From contig NZ_BAAAWN010000001.1 of assembly GCF_039535095.1 (NCBI RefSeq), positions 2,852,001 to 2,916,000 on the forward strand: a stretch of 64,000 nt of DNA, in the 5' to 3' direction. This DNA is from Arthrobacter ramosus. GTDB lineage: Bacteria; Actinomycetota; Actinomycetes; Actinomycetales; Micrococcaceae. A program made the translations under genes and the position numbers. Each line of letters starts with the position of its first letter. The stretch's first letter is position 1. Shown here one piece after another: positions 10,010 through 18,535 of the stretch. The notes under the pieces are model-generated. The model made no database searches and was not told the DNA's origin. It was given only the letters and a program-made list of their open reading frames with translations.

Positions 10010-10375
10010 TCAGGCCACATCCGTTCCAGACGCTTTGCCATGATCACGCCCGTAAGTTTCCCCCCACGAGCGCAAGGCCTGGAGCACTGGACGCAGGGCC
10101 ATGCCCGATTCGCTGAGGACATATTCGTACCGCGCCGGGCGCTCCGAATACTTCTTGCGGAGGATGACTCCTGACTGGGTCAGTTTTTGAAGTCTGGCAG
10201 TGAGTCTTTCCCTTGGGGCACCTGTGTTGCGGTGGATGTCCGTGAACCTCGTATTCCCGAATCCGATCTCGCGAAGGACAAGCAACGACCACTTGTCCCC
10301 AACGATGTCGAGCGCATCGGCGATGCCGCACTCCCGGATTTCATCTTTCGGCGAAGGTTCGCTCGTCGAACTCAT
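10010..10375 (-). CDS. HxlR-family winged-helix transcriptional regulator
   Basis: 121 residues, the standard HxlR length. The core GDKWSLLVLREI, the recognition-helix region GAPRERLTARLQKLTQ and the wing with YSERPARYEYVLSESG are all present. The N-terminal Cys in IRECGIADAL matches the conserved Cys seen in redox- or aldehyde-sensing members. It probably acts as a dimer on inverted repeats; the dyad at 9865-9883 just downstream, ahead of the thioesterase, is a candidate site. Ligand unknown. Confidence 0.85.
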   Translation of the reverse strand: MSSTSEPSPKDEIRECGIADALDIVGDKWSLLVLREIGFGNTRFTDIHRNTGAPRERLTARLQKLTQSGVILRKKYSERPARYEYVLSESGMALRPVLQALRSWGETYGRDHGKASGTDVA

Positions 10376-10619
10376 GATGCTATTTTAGTCCAGAGTGTCA
10401 GTATCATAATTGAACCAACCGTGGGCGCCGAGTGTGATTTTGGCTTCCGCGTTTTCGGTTCACCCAAGGGGACATCCCTGCAAGGCAAGGGGCTACCACC
10501 ACTTCCGCCGTCGTTGTTCCTGCGGCCCTTCCCGCGAGCGGCAAGTGGAAAGTCGGCTGCGCCGGTATTTCGCTTTCCGCGTCTGCGTCTTTCCGGTCCT
10601 GGGCCACCACCCGCCGCCC

Positions 10620-11514
10620 TTACCGCGGTGGCGCCCGGGCACCCATGCCTCGGCCCTGTATGCGTCGGACTGCCCGTCGGTGCCGTCTGCCTCGTCTTTC
10701 TTCTGGCTCGGCCCTCGGTGGTGGACCCGTCTGGGCCCCTTCCTGCCCCGTGGCCCCGCCTTGTGCGCCCCGCTTCTGGACACTCACTGCGGATGCAGGG
10801 GCTGTGCTGCCGGGCCCCGCCTGGAGCACCTGTCCCATGATGACCGCCTCGACGGCAGCCTGGATCTTCGCTTTGTCCAGCGCTCCGGCTACCCGGCCGT
10901 CATTGAGCACTCCAGGCAACCGGCGCACATCGTCGAGCGCGTTCCGCAAGTCTTCCTCCGTGGGCGGATTGTCGTCGCGCATGAGGGTACGGAGGAAATA
11001 GTTGTTAGTGCTTACGTCGCCGGAACTGAACCGGGTGCCTTCCAACGGCGCCATCCCGGGCAACGTCCGGCGCAGGTGCTGATTGAAGAGCTGCCCGTAG
11101 CGGAAGGCCGAAACTAACTCCTTGTCCCGAAGCGCCGGAACGGCATTAACCACCCGGTACCGCTGCCTCGCCATAGCGCTTTGACGAGAGTACTGCCGGA
11201 ACACCATGGCAGCCGCCTCACAGACTGCAAGCCAAGGATCATCATTCACCTCGGACAGGAATTTCTCCGCTTGTTCGATCAGCTCATCATGGCCAGCGAA
11301 GACCACATCCTCCTTGGAGCGGAACTGTCGAAAAAAGGTGCTACGGGATATTCCGGCCGCGCGCGCAACATCTTCAACACTGCTGGCCTCAAAGCCTTGC
11401 TGCGCAAATAGCCGTACGGCCGTTGCCGCAACAGCAGAGCGAAACCCGCGTCGTCTCCCCCGCGCGCATTCTGATTCGCAGCGTCGACGTTTCCCGTTGG
11501 TGAGCTTTGTCCAT
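10620..11514 (-). pseudogene. TetR-family regulator with an apparent single-base frameshift near its start
   Basis: A clear TetR HTH lies in one frame (FAQQGFEASSVEDVARAAGI then STFFRQFRSKEDVVF), followed by about 150 residues of ligand domain. That frame has no credible start codon upstream. An ATG at 11514 in the neighbouring frame reads MDKAHQRETSTLRIRMRAG and would join the HTH frame exactly if the five-C run at 11457-11461 (plus strand) were four. The gene is therefore either inactivated by an insertion or the run is miscalled. The last 55 residues are Arg/Gly/Ala-rich and unlike a TetR C-terminus. It is divergent from the GntR gene, with 62 bases between the starts. Confidence 0.7.
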
Positions 11515-11576
11515 CGTCCTACGCTACGCCGCGGACATTCTTCACCTCTGCTGACGATGGGCCGTAGAATTTCGCC

Positions 11577-12305
11577 ATGAGTAGCATGCAACAGATTGAC
11601 CACGGGGTATCCCTGACAGTCCAGGTCACCACCATGCTGCGGGCTGCCATTACATCGGGCGAGATGAGCCCTGATCAGCACTTTTCGGCTATCGGGCTTG
11701 CCGAAAAGCTCGGCGTGTCCCGGACACCGGTCCGCGAAGCCCTGCAACTTCTCGAGAAAGAAGGCATCGTCCGGATCGAGAAGAACCGCGGTGTCCGGGT
11801 ACTGCAGATGTCGCTGGAAGAAATCGTCCAGATCTTCCAGATCCGAATCATCCTCGAGCCCCCAGCAGCAGCGCGGGCCGCTGAAGCCGCCACCGACGAA
11901 GACTTTGCACATTTCCGATTGCTGCACGGGAGAATCCTGGACGCAGCAGCCAGCGACGACGGGCCCGGCACCCTACAAGCAGACAAAGACTTCCATCTTT
12001 TCTTGATGGGACTGGCAGGCAACCCACGGTTAACCGCATTGGACAGCGAACTGCGTAACCTGGTGCTCGCACACGGCCTTGTAACCATCCCCGCCGCCCG
12101 GAGCAGCCAGGACCTTGCCAACGACCGCAACGAGATCCTCGGTGCGTTGGAGCGACGGGACCCCCGCGCCGCGGCTGATGCAGTCCGGGACCATGTCACC
12201 CGGACGGCCCAGTTGCTCATTACCGGGGTCTGCGCCCAGACACCGGGACTGTCCGCCAAGGAGTATCTGACGAAGCTTGAGCATCTGACCAAGTTCGCCA
12301 GTTGA
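11577..12305 (+). CDS. GntR-family (FadR/FCD) transcriptional regulator
   Basis: 242 residues. The N-terminal winged helix contains LAEKLGVSRTPVREALQLLE (residues ~42-61) and GIVRIEKNRGVRV; the C-terminal FCD domain carries metal-ligand-like positions including DKDFH and the final RDHVTR His. FCD regulators typically sense small carboxylates or acyl-CoAs and leave their operator on binding. The CoA-transferase gene starts 174 bases downstream, and the gap holds GTTGCATGCAAC, which resembles the TTG-N-CAA operators known for this family. It probably represses the CoA-transferase/dehydrogenase pair. Confidence 0.9.
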   Translation: MSSMQQIDHGVSLTVQVTTMLRAAITSGEMSPDQHFSAIGLAEKLGVSRTPVREALQLLEKEGIVRIEKNRGVRVLQMSLEEIVQIFQIRIILEPPAAARAAEAATDEDFAHFRLLHGRILDAAASDDGPGTLQADKDFHLFLMGLAGNPRLTALDSELRNLVLAHGLVTIPAARSSQDLANDRNEILGALERRDPRAAADAVRDHVTRTAQLLITGVCAQTPGLSAKEYLTKLEHLTKFAS

Positions 12306-12423
12306 CCGAACTCGCCAAGCTAATTGGACGCGGGCTTCGCCAGGCTTATTTGGCACAGGCCGACCCGGATTCGCCACACTCTGCCGGAATCGCCTATTTA
12401 CACGTGGAAAGAATTCTTCTAGA

Positions 12424-12456
12424 GTTGCATGCAACATACGAGTTGTGGCATGCAAC
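12424..12456. promoter_or_regulatory. Candidate GntR-FCD operator, palindrome plus direct repeat
   Basis: GTTGCATGCAAC at 12424-12435 is a perfect 12-bp palindrome. Its right half GCATGCAAC (12427-12435) recurs at 12448-12456, exactly 21 bp away, or two helical turns. The pair sits just before the CoA-transferase ribosome-binding site (AAAGGA) and after the GntR gene, where a repressor would block transcription. Confidence 0.6.
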
Positions 12457-12478
12457 ATGCACTGAGAAAGGATGCACC

Positions 12479-13672
12479 GTGGCATCCCCCTCCCCCATTT
12501 CTTCAAGCAACCAGCCGTTGGCCGGAATCCGTGTAGCGGATTTCTCCCGCGTCCTTGCTGGGCCCTTGTGCACCATGATGTTGGCTGATTATGGTGCCGA
12601 GGTCATCAAGATTGAGAGTCCGGCCGGGGACGATACCCGGGCATGGATTCCACCCGTCGATGCCAGCGGTACGGGGACATACTTCGCCAGCGTCAACCGC
12701 AATAAGAAGTCGGTGGTCGCAGACCTCTCCACGGAACGTGGGCTTGCATGTGCCCGCGCCCTTATCGCTGAGTGCGACGTCGTCGTCGAAAACTTCCGTC
12801 CTGGGGTCATGGCGAAATTCGGTCTGGATTATCAGGCCGTTTCTGAGGGCCGGCCGGACATCGTCTATTGTTCGATCTCGGGCTTCGGGGCCGGCGCCGG
12901 CGCAAATCTGCCAGGCTATGACCTGCTCATGCAGGCGCTAGGTGGCCTGATGAGCATCACTGGCCACCCCGAAGGAGAACCCAGCAAGGTCGGGGTTGCC
13001 CTGGTTGACGTCCTGACCGGACAGAACGCACTCGCCGGCATCTTGATGGCGCTCCGGGTTCGCGATGCTACGGGGACGGGGCAGGAGGTGCAGGTCAACC
13101 TCCTCTCCTCGCTGCTGGCAGCCTTGGTGAACCAGGGCACCGCCACGTTGGCGACCGGGAATTCGCCTGCCAGGCTTGGTAATGCCCATCCCAGCATCGC
13201 CCCCTATGAGACCTTCCGCACGGGCGACGGTACGCTCGCCGTGGCCGTGGGCAACGACCGGCAGTTCGCGGCCCTGGCCTCGGTTCTGGGCCTGGAGGGC
13301 CTGGCCGAGGAGGCGAGGTTCCTCAGCAACGAACGCAGGGTGGCCTCCCGGGCGGAACTGCGGACTGTTATCGAAGCGGCGCTTCGCGCCGACACGGCCG
13401 CGCACTGGCAACAGAAACTGCTTGAAGCGGGGGTTCCTGGGGGCAAGGTCAACAGCATCGGTGAGGCTTTCGAACTGGCCGAGAGCCTGGGGCTCGGCCC
13501 GTCGATCGTTGTCACCGATCCCGCCACAGGCCGGGAGTCCCGGCAGTTGGCCAACCCGATCCGGTTGTCCGCCGCGGCACCGGAATACCGGCGGGTTCCC
13601 CCAGGCCTTGGCGAGCACCAAGGCAGCACTTTTTCTTCGGAACTCTCAACCACCACCGTGAAAGGCTCCTAA
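12479..13672 (+). CDS. Family III (CaiB/BaiF) CoA-transferase
   Basis: 397 residues from GTG at 12479, preceded by AAAGGA; longer in-frame starts would run through the operator. The family fold is plain: VADFSRVLAGPLCTMMLADY at the N-terminus, RNKKSV, GLDYQAV, and the catalytic Asp in LPGYDLLMQALGG near residue 145. It moves CoA between carboxylic acids without ATP. Paired with a glutaryl-CoA-dehydrogenase-like gene that begins within its stop codon (TAATG), it may activate glutarate or a related dicarboxylate with succinyl-CoA. A homologue with the same partner lies at 27460. Confidence 0.9.
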   Translation: MASPSPISSSNQPLAGIRVADFSRVLAGPLCTMMLADYGAEVIKIESPAGDDTRAWIPPVDASGTGTYFASVNRNKKSVVADLSTERGLACARALIAECDVVVENFRPGVMAKFGLDYQAVSEGRPDIVYCSISGFGAGAGANLPGYDLLMQALGGLMSITGHPEGEPSKVGVALVDVLTGQNALAGILMALRVRDATGTGQEVQVNLLSSLLAALVNQGTATLATGNSPARLGNAHPSIAPYETFRTGDGTLAVAVGNDRQFAALASVLGLEGLAEEARFLSNERRVASRAELRTVIEAALRADTAAHWQQKLLEAGVPGGKVNSIGEAFELAESLGLGPSIVVTDPATGRESRQLANPIRLSAAAPEYRRVPPGLGEHQGSTFSSELSTTTVKGS

Positions 13673-14832
13673 TGTCTGATATCAGCGATCTGATTGATTT
13701 TGATTCCCTGCTCAGCGCGGATGAACGTGCGCTGCGCGATTCCGTGCGGTCCTTCGTGGACAGCGAGATCAAGCCGAATATCGCAGCCTGGTATGAAAAG
13801 GCGGTCTTCCCGCTGGAGATTGTTCCGGAACTGGGCCGGCTGGGCCTGCTCGGGATGCACCTGAAGGGCTATGGCTGCGCGGGCCGTTCCGCCGTCGAGT
13901 ACGGCCTGGCCGGGGCGGAACTTGAGGCCGGGGACTCCGGGCTGCGGACCTTTGTCTCGGTGCAGGGCTCGCTGGCGATGAGCGCCATCTACAAGCACGG
14001 CTCCGAAGAACAGAAGCAGGAGTGGCTGCCGGCGATGGCGAAAGGTGACGCGATCGGTTGCTTCGGACTCACCGAGCCAGCCGCCGGCTCCGATCCGGGC
14101 AGCATGACGACCTTCGCGCGCCGCGACGGCAGCGACTGGGTCCTCAACGGTTCCAAGCGCTGGATCGGCCTGGCGTCCGTTGCCCAGGTCGCCGTCATCT
14201 GGGCCCAGACCGACAGCGGCATCCGCGGCTTCCTGGTTCCTACTGAGACCCCCGGATTCACGGCCACGCCGATCGAAAAGAAGCTCTCCATGCGGGCATC
14301 CATCCAGTGCGACATCGAATTGACCGAGGTGCGCCTGCCCGGGAACGCGGTGCTGCCCAACGTCGTAGGGCTCAAGGGCCCCTTCTCCTGCCTGAACGAG
14401 GCCCGTTACGGGATCATCTGGGGCGCCATGGGCGCCGCCCGCGACGCGTTCGAGGCCGCCCTCGACTACTCCAAGGAACGCCTGCAGTTCGGCAAGCCGC
14501 TGGCTGGCTACCAGCTGACCCAGCAGAAGCTGGTGGACATGGCCTTGGAGATCAACAAGGGATTCCTCCTCGCCCTGCACCTCGGGCGCAAGAAGGACGC
14601 CGGCACCTTGCAACCGGACCAGATCTCGGTCGGCAAACTGAACAACTGCCGCGAAGCCATCAAGATCGCCAGCGAGGCCCGGACTATCCTCGGAGGCAAC
14701 GGAATCACTCTGGACTACTCACCTTTGCGTCACGCGAACAACCTGGAATCCGTTCGCACGTATGAAGGCACCGACGAGGTGCACACCCTCATCGTGGGCA
14801 ACAAGCTCACCGGCCTGGCCGCCTTCCGCTAG
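13672..14832 (+). CDS. Acyl-CoA dehydrogenase, glutaryl-CoA-dehydrogenase-like
   Basis: 386 residues, overlapping the CoA-transferase stop. FAD-site markers FGLTEPAAGSDPGSM and NGSKRWIGLAS are present, then EARYGIIWGAMGAA, a stretch typical of glutaryl-CoA dehydrogenases whose Arg contacts the distal carboxylate. The catalytic base is the Glu of RTYEGTDEVH near residue 366. It would oxidise and possibly decarboxylate the acyl-CoA formed by the preceding transferase, with electrons leaving through ETF. The substrate is inferred from the motif and pairing. Confidence 0.88.
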   Translation: MSDISDLIDFDSLLSADERALRDSVRSFVDSEIKPNIAAWYEKAVFPLEIVPELGRLGLLGMHLKGYGCAGRSAVEYGLAGAELEAGDSGLRTFVSVQGSLAMSAIYKHGSEEQKQEWLPAMAKGDAIGCFGLTEPAAGSDPGSMTTFARRDGSDWVLNGSKRWIGLASVAQVAVIWAQTDSGIRGFLVPTETPGFTATPIEKKLSMRASIQCDIELTEVRLPGNAVLPNVVGLKGPFSCLNEARYGIIWGAMGAARDAFEAALDYSKERLQFGKPLAGYQLTQQKLVDMALEINKGFLLALHLGRKKDAGTLQPDQISVGKLNNCREAIKIASEARTILGGNGITLDYSPLRHANNLESVRTYEGTDEVHTLIVGNKLTGLAAFR

Positions 14833-14971
14833 GCGCAGGGCAGTGGGTGGAACACCTATCAACGGGCCAATGGTCCGACAAAGAAAAAGCCCATGCGAAA
14901 CAGCACGGTTAGCCAGGGTCCATGTGAAGGAACGGCTTCAAGCAACCGCTGAGAGGAACGACCCATTTCTG

Positions 14972-15169
14972 ATGAAGGCTGAAAATGCCACGAATATATT
15001 TCGCGATCCTCGCGGCGCAGCTCGACTCGCAGACGCCGTAGGGATCCGTCAGCCATCGCTCTGCCACCACTTCGCCACCAAGGATGACATTCTCGCGGAG
15101 CCCCTGGACGGCACCGTGGCGGCAAGCCTGGCCTTCCGCCCGGCCCTCCACGACAGAGTTCACAATTAG
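14972..15169 (+). pseudogene. TetR-family HTH remnant
   Basis: About 65 residues that include LADAVGIRQPSLCHHFATKD, a recognisable TetR recognition helix (family norm SLYHHF.SKD), after which the frame ends. There is no ligand-binding domain and no normal first helix. It is a leftover of a lost regulator, transcribed in the same sense as the dehydrogenase before it. Confidence 0.55.
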
Positions 15170-15186
15170 CCGAGACACGCTGGACG

Positions 15187-15693
15187 TCAGTGGCGAGATT
15201 CCAGGCGCGCGCCGGCATTGGCCAGTTCGATGAGGATTTCCGAGGATTTCGGGTGGTCCCAAGCGGTGGTTGCGGCCGTGAGCTCCGCCCCGCATGTTTG
15301 GCACCAAGCACCGGAGGCGGACTCCGTCCCGCAGGTTGTACAGATAATGCGCATCAGCGTTTCGCCCGTGGACTGGGTGTGCCTCTGCGCCCACACAGTG
15401 AACACATGCAGCACGGGCAGCGCGTCGGTTCCGGCCGCGGTGAGGAGGTACTCGTTCCGGGGGCGCTTTCCCGTACTGTAAGGCTCGGCTGTCAGAACGC
15501 CCGCCGCGACTAGGCGCCGGAGGCGCTCGCTGAGGACGTTGTCAGCGACCCGGAGCTCCTTCTTCAGGCCGTCGAACCGGTTGTTGCCCATGAAGACCTC
15601 CCGCAGAACCAGCAGAGACCAGGGATCGCCCAGGACGTCCGCGGCCCGGGCAATGGGGCACTTGTCTTCCGACCAGCTGGTACGAAGCGGCAT
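15187..15693 (-). CDS. HxlR-family regulator with a C-terminal zinc ribbon
   Basis: 168 residues from the ATG at 15693, which has GGAAGGG upstream. Residues 1-110 are an HxlR winged helix (ADVLGDPWSLLVLREVFMGN, RNEYLLTAAG). The extension carries two CxxC knuckles, ICTTCGTES and WCQTCGAEL, about 17 residues apart, which should bind one zinc. It is divergent from a TDT transporter, and the gap holds two 15-bp palindromes of the same design, so it is very likely an autoregulated repressor of the exporter. Confidence 0.88.
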   Translation of the reverse strand: MPLRTSWSEDKCPIARAADVLGDPWSLLVLREVFMGNNRFDGLKKELRVADNVLSERLRRLVAAGVLTAEPYSTGKRPRNEYLLTAAGTDALPVLHVFTVWAQRHTQSTGETLMRIICTTCGTESASGAWCQTCGAELTAATTAWDHPKSSEILIELANAGARLESRH

Positions 15694-15718
15694 AAGAATC
15701 CCTTCCAAGATCCACTAA

Positions 15719-15756
15719 CTTGCTTAAAGCAAGCTTTTTTACTTTCTTAAAGAAAG
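15719..15756. promoter_or_regulatory. Tandem HxlR operators in a divergent promoter
   Basis: CTTGCTTAAAGCAAG at 15719-15733 and CTTTCTTAAAGAAAG at 15742-15756 are both perfect dyads with 7-bp arms around one base. Their centres are 23 bp apart and they share the core CTTnCTTAAAGnAAG. They lie between the two start codons (15693 and 15860), close to the regulator, as expected for control of both genes. Confidence 0.7.
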
Positions 15757-15859
15757 CTTGTACTCTGACTGTAATCGCCGGGAACGGAACGAAACAACCC
15801 CCTCACCGCCGCAGCGATCTCGCCACCCGGTGACGACCCCAGCCCCCCAGGAGTACGGA

Positions 15860-16885
15860 ATGACTGTTACGGCTGAAAGGACCGAGCCGACGACGGCCGG
15901 TGCGAGCGCCCCTTCGCCCGCAGCCCCTACGGGCATGCTGCCCCTGAGCGTGTTCGGTATTCCACTGGGCCTGGCCGGTCTCGGCGCAGGATGGTCAGCC
16001 GCCCGAGTCACCCTCGGGGCGCCGGCCTGGCCGGCGGAAGTCCTCTACGGAGCAGCCAGCGCAATCTGGCTCATTTTTACCGTGGTCTACGTACTGCGCG
16101 GCCTGCGCCGCAAAGGAGCCTTCGGGGCCGACCTTCGACACCCGATGGCCGGCCCGTTTGCGTCCTTCATCCCCCTGGTGGGGATCCTGCTCTCTGCCCA
16201 CTACAGCGAGTATCTTCCCGGGTTAGGTGCCTGGGTGTGCGTTGCGTTCATCGCAGCCCTCGCAATCGTGGCCACCCAGCTCTTTGCCCACTGGGTCACC
16301 GGCGGAGTATCAATGCAATCCATCCACCCCGGCTACTTCCTGCCCGTCGTGGCCGGATCCTTCGTCGCCAGCATCGGGTTCTCCAGCATCCACGCCCACG
16401 AGGCTGCACTCGCCGCCTTCGGCATCGGCGCGTTCTTCTGGCTCGTCGTCGGAACCGTCGTCACGGTCCGACTCATGACCGCCGGCGCACTTCCTCCGGC
16501 CGCCAAGACCGGCATGTCGGCCTACCTCGCGGCCCCCGCCACCGCAAACACAGCATGGATGGTTTCACATCCGGGACCCATGGGAGCGCTTCAGCTCGGG
16601 CTCACCGGAGTGCTCGTCATCATGCTGCTCATGCAGCTTCTGCTCATCGGCGAGTACCGCAAGCTTCCCTTCAGCCCTCTGTTCTGGGTCTTCACCTTCC
16701 CTGTCGCCACCACGGCAAACTACGCCGTCCGCTGGTTCGCCGCATCGAACGTTCCGGGCAAGGAAATCTACTCCTGGATCATCCTCGCCCTGGCAACCGC
16801 GTTCATCACCAGCATCGCCGCCCGCAGCATCGTGACAGCCACGCACGGCAACGCCAAAAAACGCCGGAGCCCCGCACTCGCCTAA
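15860..16885 (+). CDS. TDT-family (TehA/Mae1/SLAC1) transporter
   Basis: 341 residues from the ATG at 15860, which has CAGGAG upstream; an earlier TTG would run through the operator. About ten membrane helices. Typical family text includes FASFIPLVGILLSAHYS, HWVTGGVSMQSIHPGYFLPV and SGFSSIHA-like helix pairs. The family moves small anions: tellurite, malate, sulfite or chloride. With an adjacent repressor carrying redox-capable Cys/zinc sites, sulfite or another anion is plausible, but the substrate is not determined. Confidence 0.85.
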   Translation: MTVTAERTEPTTAGASAPSPAAPTGMLPLSVFGIPLGLAGLGAGWSAARVTLGAPAWPAEVLYGAASAIWLIFTVVYVLRGLRRKGAFGADLRHPMAGPFASFIPLVGILLSAHYSEYLPGLGAWVCVAFIAALAIVATQLFAHWVTGGVSMQSIHPGYFLPVVAGSFVASIGFSSIHAHEAALAAFGIGAFFWLVVGTVVTVRLMTAGALPPAAKTGMSAYLAAPATANTAWMVSHPGPMGALQLGLTGVLVIMLLMQLLLIGEYRKLPFSPLFWVFTFPVATTANYAVRWFAASNVPGKEIYSWIILALATAFITSIAARSIVTATHGNAKKRRSPALA

Positions 16886-16894
16886 TCAGTGAAA

Positions 16895-16918
16895 CGTCAG
16901 GCGCCCCGTTTCCTGACG
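16895..16918 (+). terminator. Hairpin after the TDT gene
   Basis: CGTCAGG and CCTGACG pair perfectly around a ten-base loop, starting nine bases after the stop codon. There is no following U-run, so termination is plausible but not proven. Confidence 0.4.
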
Positions 16919-17534
16919 GGTGTGAGAGAGGCAGCTGAGGATTTCCCGCAACCGTGGCCCGGAACGGTCGAAAAAGTTTGTCCTCTGCTCCCTCACCCCG
17001 ATGAACATCTGTCGACTTCTGTGGACCCTGGTCGGTCCCGGCTGCTGACCGCTCCGCGAATTCCCACTCGCAGCGCGGCGGTGAAGCGGCTCTGTTCATA
17101 TCGTCGTTTGAACTCAACGCTGCGCGAACGTGCCACGACTGGGTCTCGTTCCTCGGCCCCTTTCAGCAGCGCCGTCCGGGCGCCCAAGGAACTCGAAGTC
17201 GCAGGGGCCCTGGTAATCTGGCAGCTCTAAATCGCAAGAAGCTGGTGAGCACAAGTTCTAGGTTGGAGGAACCACCCCTGTCGCCAGCGCTTCCTGCGGC
17301 AGCAGCAGCGCTGCAGCCGCGATCCAGAGGCCGACGATCTTTAAGGCACGAACCGTAAACGGATTCCCTGTCTTTTTGTCAAGCGCTTTTCCTTAGAGAC
17401 GACCGCATGGTGATTGCCCGGTCACCCGTGTCCGCAGAACCGATCGCTAACCCTGGCGCGGGCTGGCGGAAGGCTAGAGCAACACAATACTGGCCGTCCC
17501 GGTATTTGTTGTGGCACCAGTGTCATGGTTTGAT
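16919..17534. other. Non-coding interval up to the IS21-type end
   Basis: Just over 600 bases with no protein-like frame and no strong repeat. One open frame of 113 codons (to 17230) is basic and Ser/Arg-rich with no family features and is not called. Confidence 0.4.
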
Positions 17535-17582
17535 TGTGTCAAGTATTCTTGGCCCCGGTAGGACGGGTATTTCTGGCCCCAC
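17535..17582 (+). repeat. IS21-type terminal repeat, left
   Basis: Starts TGTGTCAAG and contains GGCCCCGGTAGGACGG and GGCCCCAC. It is the inverted partner of 21758-21805 (39/48 identical). Confidence 0.75.
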
Positions 17583-17866
17583 CCCGCGGACTGCGTTTGT
17601 CCCGCCTCCATGGCTGTCCCTCGCGAATCTGATGAATAGACCGGTCGACAATCGGTCCGAGATTTCCGTTGACTTCCGTTGCTGCCACTTGCAGAATCAG
17701 AGCACGTCTTTGTGCCCTCCCGAATAGTCGCTTGGACTTGAGGTTTTGGGAGCGGCCTTCGATGTGACCGATTTCCGTTTGGGGGCTGGATTTCGAAGCA
17801 CATCACGCCTTCTTGCGTTGGTGGTCTTTTGACGAATGGTCAAGATCAGACTGGGGAAGGATTGTT

Positions 17867-18535
17867 GTGAATAAGGTCTCTCAACGAGCAAGAATCATGT
17901 CATTATCAATGGCGGTCGCCCTTGTTTTCAGTGCATTGTTGGGCATTGGAGGTGCAAACGCGGCCCCCACGACGGCTGATCCGGGGAGCTACATGCCTGC
18001 TCCTCCACTTCCGATTGAAGCGTCGTCACCGAAAGTCAAGGCAGATTTCGACGCTCACCTGGCCAAAGTGAAGGAAGAAATCCGTGTCAACGGCGGCAAG
18101 ATCGTTGGCGAACAAAAAGTCGCCTACGAACCAGCCCCGGCGAAGGCCGCAGGTAAGAAGGCTGGGTCGGTGACACCCATGGCTTTTCCCAGCGGGTGCG
18201 GCCTTTACGTGATCACTTACTTCGATTACCACTCGAACACTTACAGCAGCGCTGTGCACTCAGCGCTCACCTCGTGCACTTACAGCGTCTACTACATCGG
18301 GATGGATTCCATCCTAAACAAGTACGACACATATTGGGGTTGGTGGGACCAAGTCGGCGAGGGCAGCAACGCAGCCTATTACGTCAGCTCCTTGACGTCG
18401 GCTGCTACCTTCACGTGCACAACCGGAAACAACAGCGGTTTCTCGGGAAGCACTACCGGTGAGTTGTACTCCGGGGGTACGAGGTACACGGCTGCCGCTT
18501 ACGACGGTACGTATTTCTGGGCCTGCGGCAACTAA
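17867..18535 (+). CDS. Secreted protein of unknown function
   Basis: 222 residues from GTG at 17867, with GGGAAGG upstream. Residues 1-34 form a signal peptide (basic start, hydrophobic core SLSMAVALVFSALLGIGG, then ANA before APTT), followed by a Pro/Ala/Lys-rich segment. The mature domain (from about residue 105) is rich in Tyr, Ser, Thr and Trp (YWGWWDQVGEG) and has four Cys, enough for two disulfides. No family is recognised. It lies inside the outer IS21-type repeats, converges on the next gene and could be cargo. The composition suits a small exported beta-rich protein. Confidence 0.75.
   Translation: MNKVSQRARIMSLSMAVALVFSALLGIGGANAAPTTADPGSYMPAPPLPIEASSPKVKADFDAHLAKVKEEIRVNGGKIVGEQKVAYEPAPAKAAGKKAGSVTPMAFPSGCGLYVITYFDYHSNTYSSAVHSALTSCTYSVYYIGMDSILNKYDTYWGWWDQVGEGSNAAYYVSSLTSAATFTCTTGNNSGFSGSTTGELYSGGTRYTAAAYDGTYFWACGN

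Noticed and set aside
16889..17230. 113-codon plus-strand frame after the TDT gene
   Set aside because: Starts inside the terminator-like hairpin region, basic low-complexity product, no ribosome site.
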